Source: SW132 sp038150125 | GTDB taxonomy: Bacteria > Bacteroidota > Rhodothermia > Balneolales > Balneolaceae | Assembly (NCBI RefSeq): GCF_038150125.1 | Contig: NZ_JBBVMF010000001.1 | Span: 310,001 to 374,000, forward strand | Length of the DNA: 64,000 nucleotides | Reading direction: 5' to 3' | Part shown: in pieces, positions 18,838 to 27,852 of the stretch | Layout: every line of letters starts with the position of its first letter | Position numbering within the stretch: the first letter of the stretch is position 1 | The notes under the pieces: model-generated | What the model was told of the DNA's origin: nothing | Seen by the model: only the letters and a program-made list of their open reading frames with translations | Databases searched by the model: none | Translations under genes and position numbers: made by a program

Positions 18838-19557
18838 CTAAGCCGACCTATCCGGGTCGGCTTTGTTAATGCCAAATTTTACAGCCATCATCATTGCTGC
18901 AGTTTCTGCCCTCAGCCGAAAATCGCCGAGCGAGATTCTGCGGGCATTTTTTCTTTTTAGAAGTTTCTCTTCCCTTTCAGAAAGTCCACCCTCGGGCCCG
19001 ACAACCATCAATACATCTTCGGTATCCTCTCGACTTAAATCAACCTTGGTCCCACCATCCACGTCAGCTTGTATGATTTGAGTCCGGGTGAGGTCTCTGT
19101 CGAGGACATCATCGAGCGAATCAAACAAACGGACTTTCGGTAAATAGACCCTGAGAGATTGTTTCATCGCACTTAGAACAGCAGCTTCCACCCGATCAAC
19201 GCGAACCTTGAATGGTTCTGTGTGATCAGCATGAAAAAGTGAAATTGAAGAGACACCCAATTCAGTAGCTTTCTCTGCGGCAAACTCAAGCCTGTCACGT
19301 TTTCTGATCAGGCCAAGACAAAGTTCTATGTTCAGTTTGGGTTTGGGAAATCTTTTTTTTTCAAGAATTGATGCACGCAGCTCTCGTTTAAATGCATGTT
19401 CAATCAGTCCAGTGTAACGTGTGCCGCACCCGTCCGTAACTAGTATTTCTTCGCCGATATTTTTTCTCATCACTTTGGCCGCGTGTTGTGCCTCACTTTC
19501 CGTGAGTATAATTTCGGTCTCTGAAATTTGTGCTGGTGGAGCGTAGAACTGGTTCAT
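18838..19557 (-). CDS. rsmE: 16S rRNA (uracil1498-N3)-methyltransferase
   Basis: 239 aa SPOUT methyltransferase. The PUA-like N-terminus (ILTESEAQHAAKVMRKNIGEEILVTDG) and the C-terminal knot motifs MVVGPEGGLSEREE and LGDFRLRAETA are diagnostic. It methylates N3 of U1498 of 16S rRNA. It is the last gene of the dcd-BFD-rsmE run, overlapping the BFD-like gene by 4 bp. Its last codons lie inside a terminator-like palindrome at 18840-18863. Confidence 0.93.
   Translation of the reverse strand: MNQFYAPPAQISETEIILTESEAQHAAKVMRKNIGEEILVTDGCGTRYTGLIEHAFKRELRASILEKKRFPKPKLNIELCLGLIRKRDRLEFAAEKATELGVSSISLFHADHTEPFKVRVDRVEAAVLSAMKQSLRVYLPKVRLFDSLDDVLDRDLTRTQIIQADVDGGTKVDLSREDTEDVLMVVGPEGGLSEREEKLLKRKNARRISLGDFRLRAETAAMMMAVKFGINKADPDRSA
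18840..18863. terminator. Bidirectional terminator-like hairpin
   Basis: AAGCCGACC at 18840-18848 and GGTCGGCTT at 18855-18863 form a 9-bp stem with a 6-nt loop between the convergent ctpA-like (plus) and rsmE (minus) genes. On the plus strand it is followed by a short TTTG, a weak U-tract. The stem overlaps the last codons of rsmE. Confidence 0.6.
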
Positions 19558-19778
19558 ACCTTTTTGCGGCCAACGAATTCCTGGTTTGATATTGGTTTAG
19601 GGCTAAAAGATGTTTCCCCCGTTTTAAGCATCTCCTGAACATACGGGCGACAGAGTTCACAGTGCCTGCAACACACTTGGTTTTCCTGAAGCTCTTCTAC
19701 GGTTCCTAAGTTTTCTCTATCCGCAATTTTTTTCACTTCAGCAAAGGATATATTGCTGCAAATACACCTGTTTACCAT
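19554..19778 (-). CDS. BFD-like [2Fe-2S]-binding small protein
   Basis: 74 aa. The Cys pattern CICS...CCRHCELCRPYV matches the bacterioferritin-associated ferredoxin fold (C-x-C near the N-terminus and C-x2-C further on), which binds a [2Fe-2S] cluster. The classical role is iron release from bacterioferritin, but many short members are of unknown function; no bacterioferritin is adjacent. The gene starts 5 bp after dcd and overlaps rsmE by 4 bp. Confidence 0.75.
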   Translation of the reverse strand: MVNRCICSNISFAEVKKIADRENLGTVEELQENQVCCRHCELCRPYVQEMLKTGETSFSPKPISNQEFVGRKKV

Positions 19779-19783
19779 ATCGA

Positions 19784-20989
19784 CTACGCCGGACTTTTAA
19801 AATGTTTTCCAAGTTTAAGTCCCTGTCCCTGATAGTTGCTCTTAATTGAGGAGCCATAAGTAAACTCGGGCGTTTCCATGTTGGGTTCAAATCTCATGCT
19901 ACAAAATGTCTGCCCATCTTCGATTAAAAATGGCACGTCATGCGACCGTACCTCGAGAACGGCACGGGCTCCTTTATCCTTGATATCCCCGCCAAATCCG
20001 CTGTCAAAAAAACCGGCGTAATGTGTTCGAAGCTCACCGGATCCGGTATCGTACGCAATCATTTCAGCGGCAAGGTGTTTCGGAATTCTGCAGCGTTCAC
20101 GGGATGCAAAAATGTAAAACGCCTCGGGCTCAAGGATCAGATGATCCTCGTTCCCGGAATAAATAGGTTCCCAAAAATCGGATATCTCATAGTGGTTGAT
20201 GTGATCCAGATCGATGAGATCGCGGTGCTTTTTAGCCTTATAACCCAAGATATTGTTTGATTCCACCTGCAGATTCACGCTCATAAAAAGCCCGTTATTG
20301 ACTTTAATTTTGTCCATATCCAAGGGTGACCCATCAGAATTGAACAGTAACGGATCGGCTCCGTGAATGCGAAGAAGCTCCTCATCAGACAATACCTGTA
20401 ACCCGTGGCGCAGCCTGAGCTGGTTCAATCTGTGACCGGTTTTCACTTTGATGGGAAACGATTTTGGTACTACTTCAAGGTACAGATTCCCGTTGTAGCC
20501 CGGTTCAATTTCTTCGAAGCGATGCGAATAATCTGTTATTACCCGTGTAAAAATATCAAGGCGGCCGGTTGTACTTTTTGGATTGGCTTTAGCCGTCAGA
20601 TTTTCGTTGGAAATGAGGCGGGCTCGTACGTCAGGTGAACCGGCAGGCGATGTTTTATTTGTAGAAAAATGGCTTTCCGGCAAATTCAAATTTTCGAGCA
20701 GCGGAATAATATATACGCAATTCGGCTCCAGCACAGCGCCATCTGTAATAGAAAAGGAATACTGATGAAGCTTGTCAATTTTTTGATGCACTGTTTCGTT
20801 TTCCGGTAAAAAGCTGCTCCGGACGCGATATGCCTTCTCCCCAAGACGAAGGTCGATGGAGTTGGGCTGAAACTGATCTTCTTCAATCGGGTAATCTTCT
20901 GAGCCCGAGATGACACCGGCATCGACCAGTTCTTTTAGTTTTTGAACGGGTAAAATACCTTTGGTTCGCAGTACAATATCCTGCTTCAT
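19784..20989 (-). CDS. Two-domain dCTP deaminase
   Basis: 401 aa, about twice the length of the classical Dcd (~190 aa). Two dUTPase-like folds are seen: N-terminal (SIDLRLGEKAYRVRSSFL, residues about 45-65) and C-terminal, with the deaminase motif AEMIAYDTGSGELRTHYAGFFDSGFGG near residue 325. This long form is known from alphaproteobacteria and some Bacteroidota and makes dUMP precursors for thymidylate. Whether both domains are active is not clear. It leads a minus-strand run with the BFD-like and rsmE genes. Confidence 0.82.
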   Translation of the reverse strand: MKQDIVLRTKGILPVQKLKELVDAGVISGSEDYPIEEDQFQPNSIDLRLGEKAYRVRSSFLPENETVHQKIDKLHQYSFSITDGAVLEPNCVYIIPLLENLNLPESHFSTNKTSPAGSPDVRARLISNENLTAKANPKSTTGRLDIFTRVITDYSHRFEEIEPGYNGNLYLEVVPKSFPIKVKTGHRLNQLRLRHGLQVLSDEELLRIHGADPLLFNSDGSPLDMDKIKVNNGLFMSVNLQVESNNILGYKAKKHRDLIDLDHINHYEISDFWEPIYSGNEDHLILEPEAFYIFASRERCRIPKHLAAEMIAYDTGSGELRTHYAGFFDSGFGGDIKDKGARAVLEVRSHDVPFLIEDGQTFCSMRFEPNMETPEFTYGSSIKSNYQGQGLKLGKHFKSPA

Positions 20990-21270
20990 ATTCTTTTAGC
21001 GGTCTGTGATCGCGCGTATACTCTGCTATCGAATTCCATCACCTTGTGGGCTGTCGACATCAGTAGTCACTTGCCCCTGTTGATGCAGGCAAACAGGTAA
21101 CGCTTCAGTTATAATTTACGATCAGAAGGTACTAATTTATCACTCCATTTTTAAGGTGAAAACCGGTTGTTTAGTTATTTGTTGATTGGTTATTGGGGGT
21201 AGCCATTTTTTTAGCTTCAAGCCATCAAATATTTGTGGTTGAAATCTACAGATGGGAACATATTGATTCT

Positions 21271-22839
21271 CTATTCATCTCTCTTCAACTCAGATAAAAA
21301 GGCCTCCGTCGACTCCCGGATCTCTTTTTTTTGCTGATCAGATTTTTTGTTATCAAACATATTCACCATAAAATTGACCCGCCCGCTGTCATTAAATGTC
21401 TCTCTTTGTTTGTCTACAAAATTCCAGTAGAGGTAGTTAAACGGACAGGCATTCTCACCCGTTTTTTGGGTGATGCTGTATTCACAATGTTTGCAGTAAT
21501 CACTCATCTTGTTGATGTAGTTCCCGCTCGACACATAGGGCTTTGATGCCAGCACGCCGCCATCAGCAAATGTGCTCATGCCAAGCACATTGGGGAGTTC
21601 CACCCATTCATAGGCATCAACATAGGCGAACCAGAACCAGCGATTAAGTTCACGCGGATCCGTTTCGGTTAGGTTACTAAAATTACTCAGTATCATGAGT
21701 CGTTGAATGTGGTGAGAATATCCTTCTTCAATAACTGGCTTGATGCTCTGCTCCATGCACTTCATCTTGGTTTCTCCGCTCCAAAACATTTCCGGCAGTT
21801 TATTGGTGAAACCAAAGTGATTTGCGTCTCTCACATCCGGCATCATTGCCTCATAATAAATCCGAATAAATTCACGCCAGCCCAGGATTTGCCGCACAAA
21901 GCCCTCAACGGAGTTAAGGCGCGCATCGCCTTCATCATACGCTTTCAGCGCTTTTCCGCACACTTCCTGCGGCGTCAACAGTCCGCTATTCATGTAGAGC
22001 GACAGCTGCGAGTGAAATAGCTGGTGGTCGTCTAGTTTTAATGCATCTTCATATGGCCCGAACTCATCAAGCCTCTCTTCAATAAACTGATCCAGCATTT
22101 CAAGAGCATCGCTGCGGGTTACGGCGTAGGGAAAGTGTTCAAGTTTACCGAAGTGATTAGGAAAATAGTCCTCTACCATTTCAATAACCTCTTGCGTGAT
22201 GCTGTCCGGCTCAATTACGGGGATGTCTGGAACGGGATGATTTTTCGGAAGTGACTCCCGGTTTTGATCATCATAATTCCATTCCCCGCCTTCAGGCTCG
22301 TCGCCATCCATCAAATAACCTGTTTTACGTCGCATGTCCCTATAGAAATATTCCATTCTATACCCGGGTTCAATCTTCTCTGTCCACTCCTCCGGATCAG
22401 CAAAAAAGAATGAGTTTGGAATCTCACTCACATCGCAGTCAAGGGATTCATCAAGGCCGCGCAGACACTGCCTGGAATCCCACTCAGATGGCATCATGTA
22501 GGTAAGTTCTCCATCGAAATCCTGTAAAAGGTCTGTAAGCCCATCATCAAAATGTCCCTTTGTTGAATGATATAAAACAGGAAATCCCTCTTCATAGCAT
22601 TCAAGAGCAAAATGTCGCATGGCACTCAGCACATAAGTCGCCTTCATTTTGTGATGCGGAAGCTCCTCCCCTTTTTCACGGCTTTCGATGAAAATCAGGA
22701 GCGGATGTTCATCTTTTATCCATGCGGGCCATGCCTCAAGGTTGAGCTGGTCATGAAGTATGAAAACAGCTTTATCGTGAGATTTGAGATCTGTTTTGCT
22801 GAGTTTAGTATCAACCTGAGATAAATATTGTCGGGGCAT
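21271..22839 (-). CDS. FeS-containing bacterial cryptochrome/(6-4) photolyase (FeS-BCP)
   Basis: 522 aa. It belongs to the deoxyribodipyrimidine photolyase-related family exemplified by Agrobacterium PhrB. The C-terminal Cys set of that group is present: YCKHCEYSITQKTGENACPFNYLYW, which with an upstream Cys binds a [4Fe-4S] cluster. The FAD-binding region includes GWREFIRIYY and MNSGLLTPQEV. It probably repairs (6-4) photoproducts in light. It stands alone between two intergenic gaps; the 280 bp upstream of dcd (20990-21270) hold nothing I can identify. Confidence 0.87.
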   Translation of the reverse strand: MPRQYLSQVDTKLSKTDLKSHDKAVFILHDQLNLEAWPAWIKDEHPLLIFIESREKGEELPHHKMKATYVLSAMRHFALECYEEGFPVLYHSTKGHFDDGLTDLLQDFDGELTYMMPSEWDSRQCLRGLDESLDCDVSEIPNSFFFADPEEWTEKIEPGYRMEYFYRDMRRKTGYLMDGDEPEGGEWNYDDQNRESLPKNHPVPDIPVIEPDSITQEVIEMVEDYFPNHFGKLEHFPYAVTRSDALEMLDQFIEERLDEFGPYEDALKLDDHQLFHSQLSLYMNSGLLTPQEVCGKALKAYDEGDARLNSVEGFVRQILGWREFIRIYYEAMMPDVRDANHFGFTNKLPEMFWSGETKMKCMEQSIKPVIEEGYSHHIQRLMILSNFSNLTETDPRELNRWFWFAYVDAYEWVELPNVLGMSTFADGGVLASKPYVSSGNYINKMSDYCKHCEYSITQKTGENACPFNYLYWNFVDKQRETFNDSGRVNFMVNMFDNKKSDQQKKEIRESTEAFLSELKRDE

Positions 22840-22964
22840 GTGTCCGTTTTTACAATGTAAACTGTGTGCTTACCCTGAGTCGTTCCTTCTAATCTAAGGA
22901 TAGTTTATTTAAACCGAACAATCAGCCCGCCAACGGTGATCTCCAACCAATTTTCTAGTAGCTA

Positions 22965-23000
22965 TTGACATTTATACTTATTACTACTTTATTAGTACTA
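22965..23000 (+). promoter_or_regulatory. Candidate promoter with BlaI-type operator
   Basis: TTGACA at 22965-22970 could be a -35 box. The inverted repeat TACTA-N6-TAGTA at 22982-22997 overlaps the expected -10 position, and it runs into the palindrome TAGTACTA at 22993-23000. BlaI/MecI repressors bind short palindromes of this type (TACxx/xxGTA), and a blaI gene lies downstream at 23525. Negative autoregulation of the 23023-25850 group is therefore plausible, but it is inferred from motif and context only. Confidence 0.5.
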
Positions 23001-23022
23001 CACCTTTAATAAACCAATACCC

Positions 23023-23493
23023 ATGCGATTCATACTACTTTTACTATTGATAGCGCTCTCCACAACAACCCTGAGTGCTCAAACCGCTGTCAAGTCAATA
23101 GAAACTGCAGAACAAGGCTCTATCGACATTTCAAAGATTGAAGAACAGTACATAGATGCACTGAATTCAGAGCCTTGTGAGGGAATTTTCAACAACAATC
23201 AGGATGAGTTCATCAGCAGCTATCGCCAATTGATTTACGACATCTCATCACACCTCCGCGAAAATGGTTTTAAATTTGAAAGTAATATCCGAATGTTTAC
23301 CCGCATCTATTTCAACTAAAAGGGGACCATTGACTGCTTTTTTTACAGCAGCGGTCAGGCAGGATTTAGCAGTGAACAAGAACAACAATTTAACAGCTTG
23401 CTTCAGCCCTATCTGAGCGATTATCAATTTTCACAAACAGCAGACCGGCCCTTTGCTCAATGCAGTCCGGTCGTCTTTGCCGCCGGCAAATAA
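23023..23493 (+). pseudogene. Small secreted protein gene interrupted by an in-frame TAA
   Basis: The annotated frame ends after 98 aa at a TAA (23317-23319). Translation of the same frame continues for a further 57 codons to a second stop at 23491-23493, and it remains protein-like, with the Cys- and aromatic-containing stretch IDCFFYSSGQAGFSSEQEQQ and ending PVVFAAGK. Together this gives a 156-codon gene with a signal peptide (LLLLLIALSTTTLSAQ) split by one nonsense codon. No frameshift is needed. A Tyr codon turned into TAA would explain it. A recent inactivation, a sequencing error or read-through are all possible. It precedes blaI by 31 bp. Confidence 0.65.
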
Positions 23494-23524
23494 ACCCTTC
23501 ATTAAACCTTAAACCAATTAGCTC

Positions 23525-23902
23525 ATGAGAAAATCATTAACACCCCTTGGCGAAACAGAGATGGAAGTTTTACACCACGTTTGGAACGCAGGTGAAGCGT
23601 CCGTTGCCGATATCCGTGAACGGATTCTGGAGGACAGAAAAGTTGCTTATACCACCATCATGACGGTCATGAAAAATCTTGCTGATAAAGGCTACCTCAA
23701 ATACAGGAAAGAAGGCATCAGCTACATTTACAGTGCGGCGATCGACCCGTCGAATGTGCGCTATAACCTGGTCGACCGATTAGTTGACAAGGTATTTCAC
23801 GGATCACCAAAAGATTTGGTTCAGACGCTCGTCAAAAATGAGAACCTGTCAGATAAAGACCGCGAAGAGATTAAAAAACTGATTCAGTCAATGGAGGATT
23901 GA
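23525..23902 (+). CDS. BlaI/MecI/CopY-family transcriptional repressor
   Basis: 125 aa. The N-terminal winged helix (LTPLGETEMEVLHHVWNAGEASVADIRERILE, then VAYTTIMTVMKNLADKGYLKYRKEG) is the BlaI signature, and the C-terminal helices form the dimer domain. BlaI blocks its own operon until cleaved through the partner BlaR1 protease. The partner gene follows with only 1 bp between them. A matching operator-like repeat lies upstream at 22982-23000. The regulated genes beyond this operon are unknown. Confidence 0.92.
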   Translation: MRKSLTPLGETEMEVLHHVWNAGEASVADIRERILEDRKVAYTTIMTVMKNLADKGYLKYRKEGISYIYSAAIDPSNVRYNLVDRLVDKVFHGSPKDLVQTLVKNENLSDKDREEIKKLIQSMED

Positions 23903-23903
23903 T

Positions 23904-25850
23904 ATGGACTTTTTCATTCAACAGTTTCAAAACCTCATACATTTTGCGTGGCTGCCCGTTTTGATCTGGACTCTCTTTGCCGGTGGCATAACCTTGCTAC
24001 TTAAAGCTGCGAATAGGATCCACCCGCAATATCACTACCATATTCGTCTGGCGCTGATTATGGGGCTTCCGCTTGGACTGATGTCCGCCTGGCTCGCCGA
24101 TAAAGCCGCTGCTTACTTTACAGAACCTGCGGCACTCACTATTATCTCAATGATTTCACCCATTGAAGTTGGGATTGGACCAAATAACTCCGAGACCTAC
24201 TCATCCACTGAAATTCTCTTTTTAGTTTGCGGGATGCTGCTTGTAGCGGGGTTGCTCTGGTATTCAGGATCACGTTTTATCCAGTGGGCTCGCTTGCAGT
24301 CTCTCAGACGATCGCTGAACCTTTCTCCGATTTACGACCATCCTCAGCTTTCAAGTGATAACAAGCGTCTTGCCAAAGAAACGGGCAAACCGATCCTGAT
24401 TGGAATTTCCGGACAAGATTACATTCCCGTTACATTTGGTGTGATGCAGCCAGTCATACTCATTCCGGAATCTCTCACAGACACTCCTCATAAAATGAAC
24501 CTGGCCATTCGTCATGAGCTGACGCACATACAGCAGCATGATTTTGGGACTCATCTGTTTGTGACGGTCATTCAATCGGTGTTCTGGTTCCACCCGCTGG
24601 TTCACTTGCTCGCCAATCAAATTGTGGAATATCGCGAGATGCGCTGCGACAGCCTCATCATTGCCGACAGTTCTGTTTCACGGAAAGAGTACGCCTCTCT
24701 CCTGTTTGAGCTTCTGCCAATGCCTAATCTTAACCAAAAAGTCTCCGTAAACATGGCACAGAAATCATCAAACCTAAAAGAACGAATAGACCGAATAACC
24801 CGCCAGTCCGGCAACCAGGTGTACCCGTACCGATCGAGTCTGACCGTACTTGCAACACTGCTTGTTGCCCTAACTATAGGCATGGCATGTACCGACATGC
24901 AAACACAGGCCGTGTTTGATAATGAAGAACTGGACCTGATGACCGATGTGGATAAAACCGGTGAGCGCGGCTACCATCAAATATTAATCTTCATGGGTGA
25001 AGAGGGACAGTCAGAACGTCACGAAGATGCCATGGCAAAACTCAGCAATCTCCGGCCCGAGTATATTGAGTCTATCAATGTGCTCAAAGGAGAAACCGCC
25101 ACCGAAAAGTATGGCGATCGTGCTAAACACGGAGTTTTAGAAATACGGACAAAGCAAGATCCAGAGTCTTACAATACTGCGCTGAAAGCACTGGGAATGG
25201 AGCCTGAAATGCCACCGACACCACCAAGACCCGGAAGCGGTGCTTCTGATGAAGGAGATTACTTTGTAGTCGTTGAAGAAATGCCGGAATTGATTGGTGG
25301 GCTTTCATCAATTCAGACAAACATCCAGTATCCCGAAATGGCCCGCCGCGCCGGAATTGAGGGACGCGTTTTTGTTCAGTTCATTGTCAGTGAAAATGGT
25401 GACGTAGAGGATGCACGTGTTATTCGTGGTATTGGCGGCGGTGCTGACGAAGAAGCACTGAGGGCTGTAAGTCAAGCTAAATTTAAGCCCGGTGTACAGC
25501 GCGGACAACCTGTTCGGGTTCAGTATTCGCTGCCTGTTGTTTTTCGATTGGGTAATTCTGCAGAACAAAATGTAGAATCAAATCAGCCTCAGATGTCAAG
25601 AAAATCAATGACCTCGAATATCAGTTTTGACAATAATATTATTCGTGGTACAGTTACCAACGGTGAAACCGGAGAGCCTCTTTCTGGCACAAATGTGGTA
25701 ATTGAAGGTACTAATATTGGAACGGTCACAAACAGTAATGGTGAATTTACTCTTAACTATCAGGAAAGTGATTCTGCGCGGTTGATTATCAGTTACGTTG
25801 GATTTGTAACTCAATCTGTTAATTTAATGCAGACAAGACCTGACAATTAA
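23904..25850 (+). CDS. BlaR1-type M56 metallopeptidase fused to TonB and CarboxypepD_reg-like domains
   Basis: 648 aa. N-terminal TM helices (to about residue 125) carry the cytoplasmic M56 zinc site HELTH (H204, E205, H208) and VEYREMRCDS as third-ligand region. Then comes an extra TM helix (LTVLATLLVALTIGMAC, about 310), a plug-like INVLKGETATEKYGDRA segment, a TonB C-terminal domain (about 455-535, GRVFVQFIVSENGDV) and a final CarboxypepD_reg-like fold (about 565-640, GTVTNGETGEPLSGTNVVIEG). There is no beta-lactam-binding domain. The sensor input is thus unlike classical BlaR1. A terminator follows at 25883. Confidence 0.88.
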   Translation: MDFFIQQFQNLIHFAWLPVLIWTLFAGGITLLLKAANRIHPQYHYHIRLALIMGLPLGLMSAWLADKAAAYFTEPAALTIISMISPIEVGIGPNNSETYSSTEILFLVCGMLLVAGLLWYSGSRFIQWARLQSLRRSLNLSPIYDHPQLSSDNKRLAKETGKPILIGISGQDYIPVTFGVMQPVILIPESLTDTPHKMNLAIRHELTHIQQHDFGTHLFVTVIQSVFWFHPLVHLLANQIVEYREMRCDSLIIADSSVSRKEYASLLFELLPMPNLNQKVSVNMAQKSSNLKERIDRITRQSGNQVYPYRSSLTVLATLLVALTIGMACTDMQTQAVFDNEELDLMTDVDKTGERGYHQILIFMGEEGQSERHEDAMAKLSNLRPEYIESINVLKGETATEKYGDRAKHGVLEIRTKQDPESYNTALKALGMEPEMPPTPPRPGSGASDEGDYFVVVEEMPELIGGLSSIQTNIQYPEMARRAGIEGRVFVQFIVSENGDVEDARVIRGIGGGADEEALRAVSQAKFKPGVQRGQPVRVQYSLPVVFRLGNSAEQNVESNQPQMSRKSMTSNISFDNNIIRGTVTNGETGEPLSGTNVVIEGTNIGTVTNSNGEFTLNYQESDSARLIISYVGFVTQSVNLMQTRPDN

Positions 25851-25882
25851 GAGTTGTTCGTAGAATTATAGAAATTGCTTAC

Positions 25883-25915
25883 AAAAAGCGAGTTCATACA
25901 GGACTCGCTTTTTTT
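25883..25915 (+). terminator. Rho-independent terminator of the blaI-blaR1 operon
   Basis: AAAAAGCGAGT (25883-25893) pairs with ACTCGCTTTTT (25903-25913), leaving a T-run. It sits 33 bp after the M56 stop codon on the plus strand. Confidence 0.85.
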
Positions 25916-26119
25916 ATGCCTGCCCTTTTTATTGATTTAGTAGATTTGTCTTCCAGCTTGGAACAATAATCCCATCATTTTCTTTAATATTAAAGCAACG
26001 ACGTTGTTTTCTTACGAATTTGAAGCACTTAAAAATTATTTTCCACATATTTGCAACATTTTCGGAAACATCACGTATCGGCACATTAATCAGGTTTAAA
26101 CAACGAAGAAGGACCATCT

Positions 26120-26302
26120 ATGGCAGCGAACCTCAAAAAATCACGCACAAATAAAATGCTCGCGGGTGTCTGCGGAGGTATTGGAGAATATCTCGGCTGG
26201 GATCCTACAATCGTGCGGATTATTTTCCTCATCCTTATATTCTCATCGTTTGGCACAATGGTGTTATTCTACTTTATCCTGGCGCTCATCATGCCCGACT
26301 GA
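26120..26302 (+). CDS. PspC-domain small membrane protein
   Basis: 60 aa. It begins with KKSRTNKMLAGVCGGIGEYLGWDPTIVRIIFL, the conserved PspC core, followed by a transmembrane helix (FGTMVLFYFILALIM). Members of this family in Gram-negatives regulate or accompany phage-shock/envelope-stress responses. No other psp genes are nearby, so its role here is open. Confidence 0.88.
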   Translation: MAANLKKSRTNKMLAGVCGGIGEYLGWDPTIVRIIFLILIFSSFGTMVLFYFILALIMPD

Positions 26303-26350
26303 CACAGCACCCCATCTTTACAACTCTTTTTATTATTACCCCGATGCAAT

Positions 26351-27073
26351 CTACGAATAGATTTTTTGCATCAGTTTGCGTTTGGCAATGGGTAGAATAG
26401 TGTTATCAAATGAAAAGTCAAGATCTGTATAGAAAGAAAATGTTGCGGGATTCGGAAGCTCCTGCTGCTCTTTGATGAGATCCAGTTTCACAGAATTAGG
26501 TGATATTTCCGCCAATTCTTTGTTTAGGGATTTCAAGAGTTTCGTTTTTAAGGATCGATATTTATCCTCTGCACTTTGAAATATCGACACTTCAAAACGG
26601 AACAGGTTCAGTTTCTTTTGTTTGTTATCGGGCAGAAAAAAGTATCCCTCATCCCTGTAACTTGGCACAATGCCTACATGCTCTACAGTTAACCCCTCCG
26701 ATACATATTCGTGAATAGCAGCTCCCTCCTGGATTGTTTTTTCAATATGGGGAATCGCCCAGAGTATCAGCTCCTCCACACTTTTGAGGTCGGTTCCATC
26801 CACAAATACCACATCATGCTCAATAGTTTGGTTTACCCAGTCAATCTTACTGATGCGTTTCGGAAACCGATTTCGCAAATCAGTAATATGCCCGATAACT
26901 TCCTTCAGTGTTCGATGAAGATCCACCAGGAAACTCAGATGCGGATACACCTTGTAATATTGAAATTCTCCTGAAATTTTCTTTAGCTCAGCGAGAATGA
27001 CATACTGACGTTTTTCAAGATCGTCCTGAACTTTTGTGAAGAGATTGAGAGATAAACGGCTGGTTTGTTTCAT
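26351..27073 (-). CDS. Conserved hypothetical protein, no recognised domain
   Basis: 240 aa, mostly soluble, no signal peptide or membrane helix. Charged helical stretches at the N-terminus (LFTKVQDDLEKRQYVILAEL, about 11-30) and a mixed beta-rich C-terminus (NPATFSFYTDLDFSFDNTILPIAKRKLMQKI). I do not recognise a family. The gene is convergent with pspC (48 bp) and isolated; it does not look like a shadow because its codon use gives a clean, complex protein. Confidence 0.7.
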   Translation of the reverse strand: MKQTSRLSLNLFTKVQDDLEKRQYVILAELKKISGEFQYYKVYPHLSFLVDLHRTLKEVIGHITDLRNRFPKRISKIDWVNQTIEHDVVFVDGTDLKSVEELILWAIPHIEKTIQEGAAIHEYVSEGLTVEHVGIVPSYRDEGYFFLPDNKQKKLNLFRFEVSIFQSAEDKYRSLKTKLLKSLNKELAEISPNSVKLDLIKEQQELPNPATFSFYTDLDFSFDNTILPIAKRKLMQKIYS

Positions 27074-27499
27074 AGCAAACTGATGTGATGATCTTTAGGT
27101 AATAGCTTATTAACGCTAATTAAAACAGACCATATTATCAATAGCATGATAATGTCTGTTTAATTTTTTATCGGACTTCCGCTTGAGAATATTAAATGAA
27201 CTGAATTTGTGACAACACCAGGATCTTGGGCCACATATTGCAGAAATCGGCCTGAATCAATACAATACACAACCTAATTATCAATATTCCATCATTCTTT
27301 AATATATTTAACCAATAAGGATTCACTGCAAAACCGGGAAACGTTTCCAGGCATTTATTTATCAGTTATTTATAACTTTATACCTTATTTAATAAGTTAT
27401 ATATTAATTTTAGATGTAATAATTACCCTATAACAGTTTTTTATTTGATTTAATTAGATTAATTTTGCATTCAACAACCATATAATAAACCTGTACACT
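27074..27499. other. AT-rich gap with an orphan hairpin and a promoter-like motif
   Basis: 426 bp between divergent genes. A long imperfect hairpin at 27121-27163 (TTAAA.CAGAC..ATTATCA against TGATAAT.TCTGTTTAA) is followed by a short T-run at 27164-27169, terminator-like on the plus strand but with no plus-strand gene close upstream. TAATTTTG at 27460-27467 fits the TAnnTTTG -7 element 33 bp ahead of the next gene; a -33 match is weak. No gene was found. Confidence 0.45.
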
Positions 27500-27799
27500 A
27501 TGCTTAGTAAAAATTACACACCAAAGAGAACCGTTTGCAAAGTCACCTTCGCAGTGCCTGAAGAGTGGGCATCTTCCGAGATAAAACTTGTTGGAGATTT
27601 TAACGACTGGGATACAAAAGCAGATGAGTTGGAAAAAAAGAAAGGGAAATGGGAGATCACCAAACGCCTGAAACCTGAAAATGAATATCGATTCAAATAT
27701 TTAATCGATGGCGAAGTCTGGGAAAATGACGATGCCGCGGATACTTATATCCCCAATGAATTTGGAACAGAGGATTCCGTTGTAGAAATAGGAAAATAG
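27500..27799 (+). CDS. Isoamylase early-set / CBM48-like glycogen-binding domain protein
   Basis: 99 aa, one domain only. CKVTFAVPEEWASSEIKLVGDFNDWDTKADELEKK, then GKWEITKRLKPENEYRFKYLIDGEVWENDDAAD, is the early-set carbohydrate-binding module of AMPK-beta, isoamylases and branching enzymes (GDFNDW is the sugar-facing strand). With no catalytic domain it may act as a glycogen/starch-binding adaptor. Terminator at 27853. Confidence 0.87.
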   Translation: MLSKNYTPKRTVCKVTFAVPEEWASSEIKLVGDFNDWDTKADELEKKKGKWEITKRLKPENEYRFKYLIDGEVWENDDAADTYIPNEFGTEDSVVEIGK

Positions 27800-27852
27800 A
27801 CATATTGCCGTTCGTATTGAACTGCCTAAATACTTAAATTTATATATATGCC

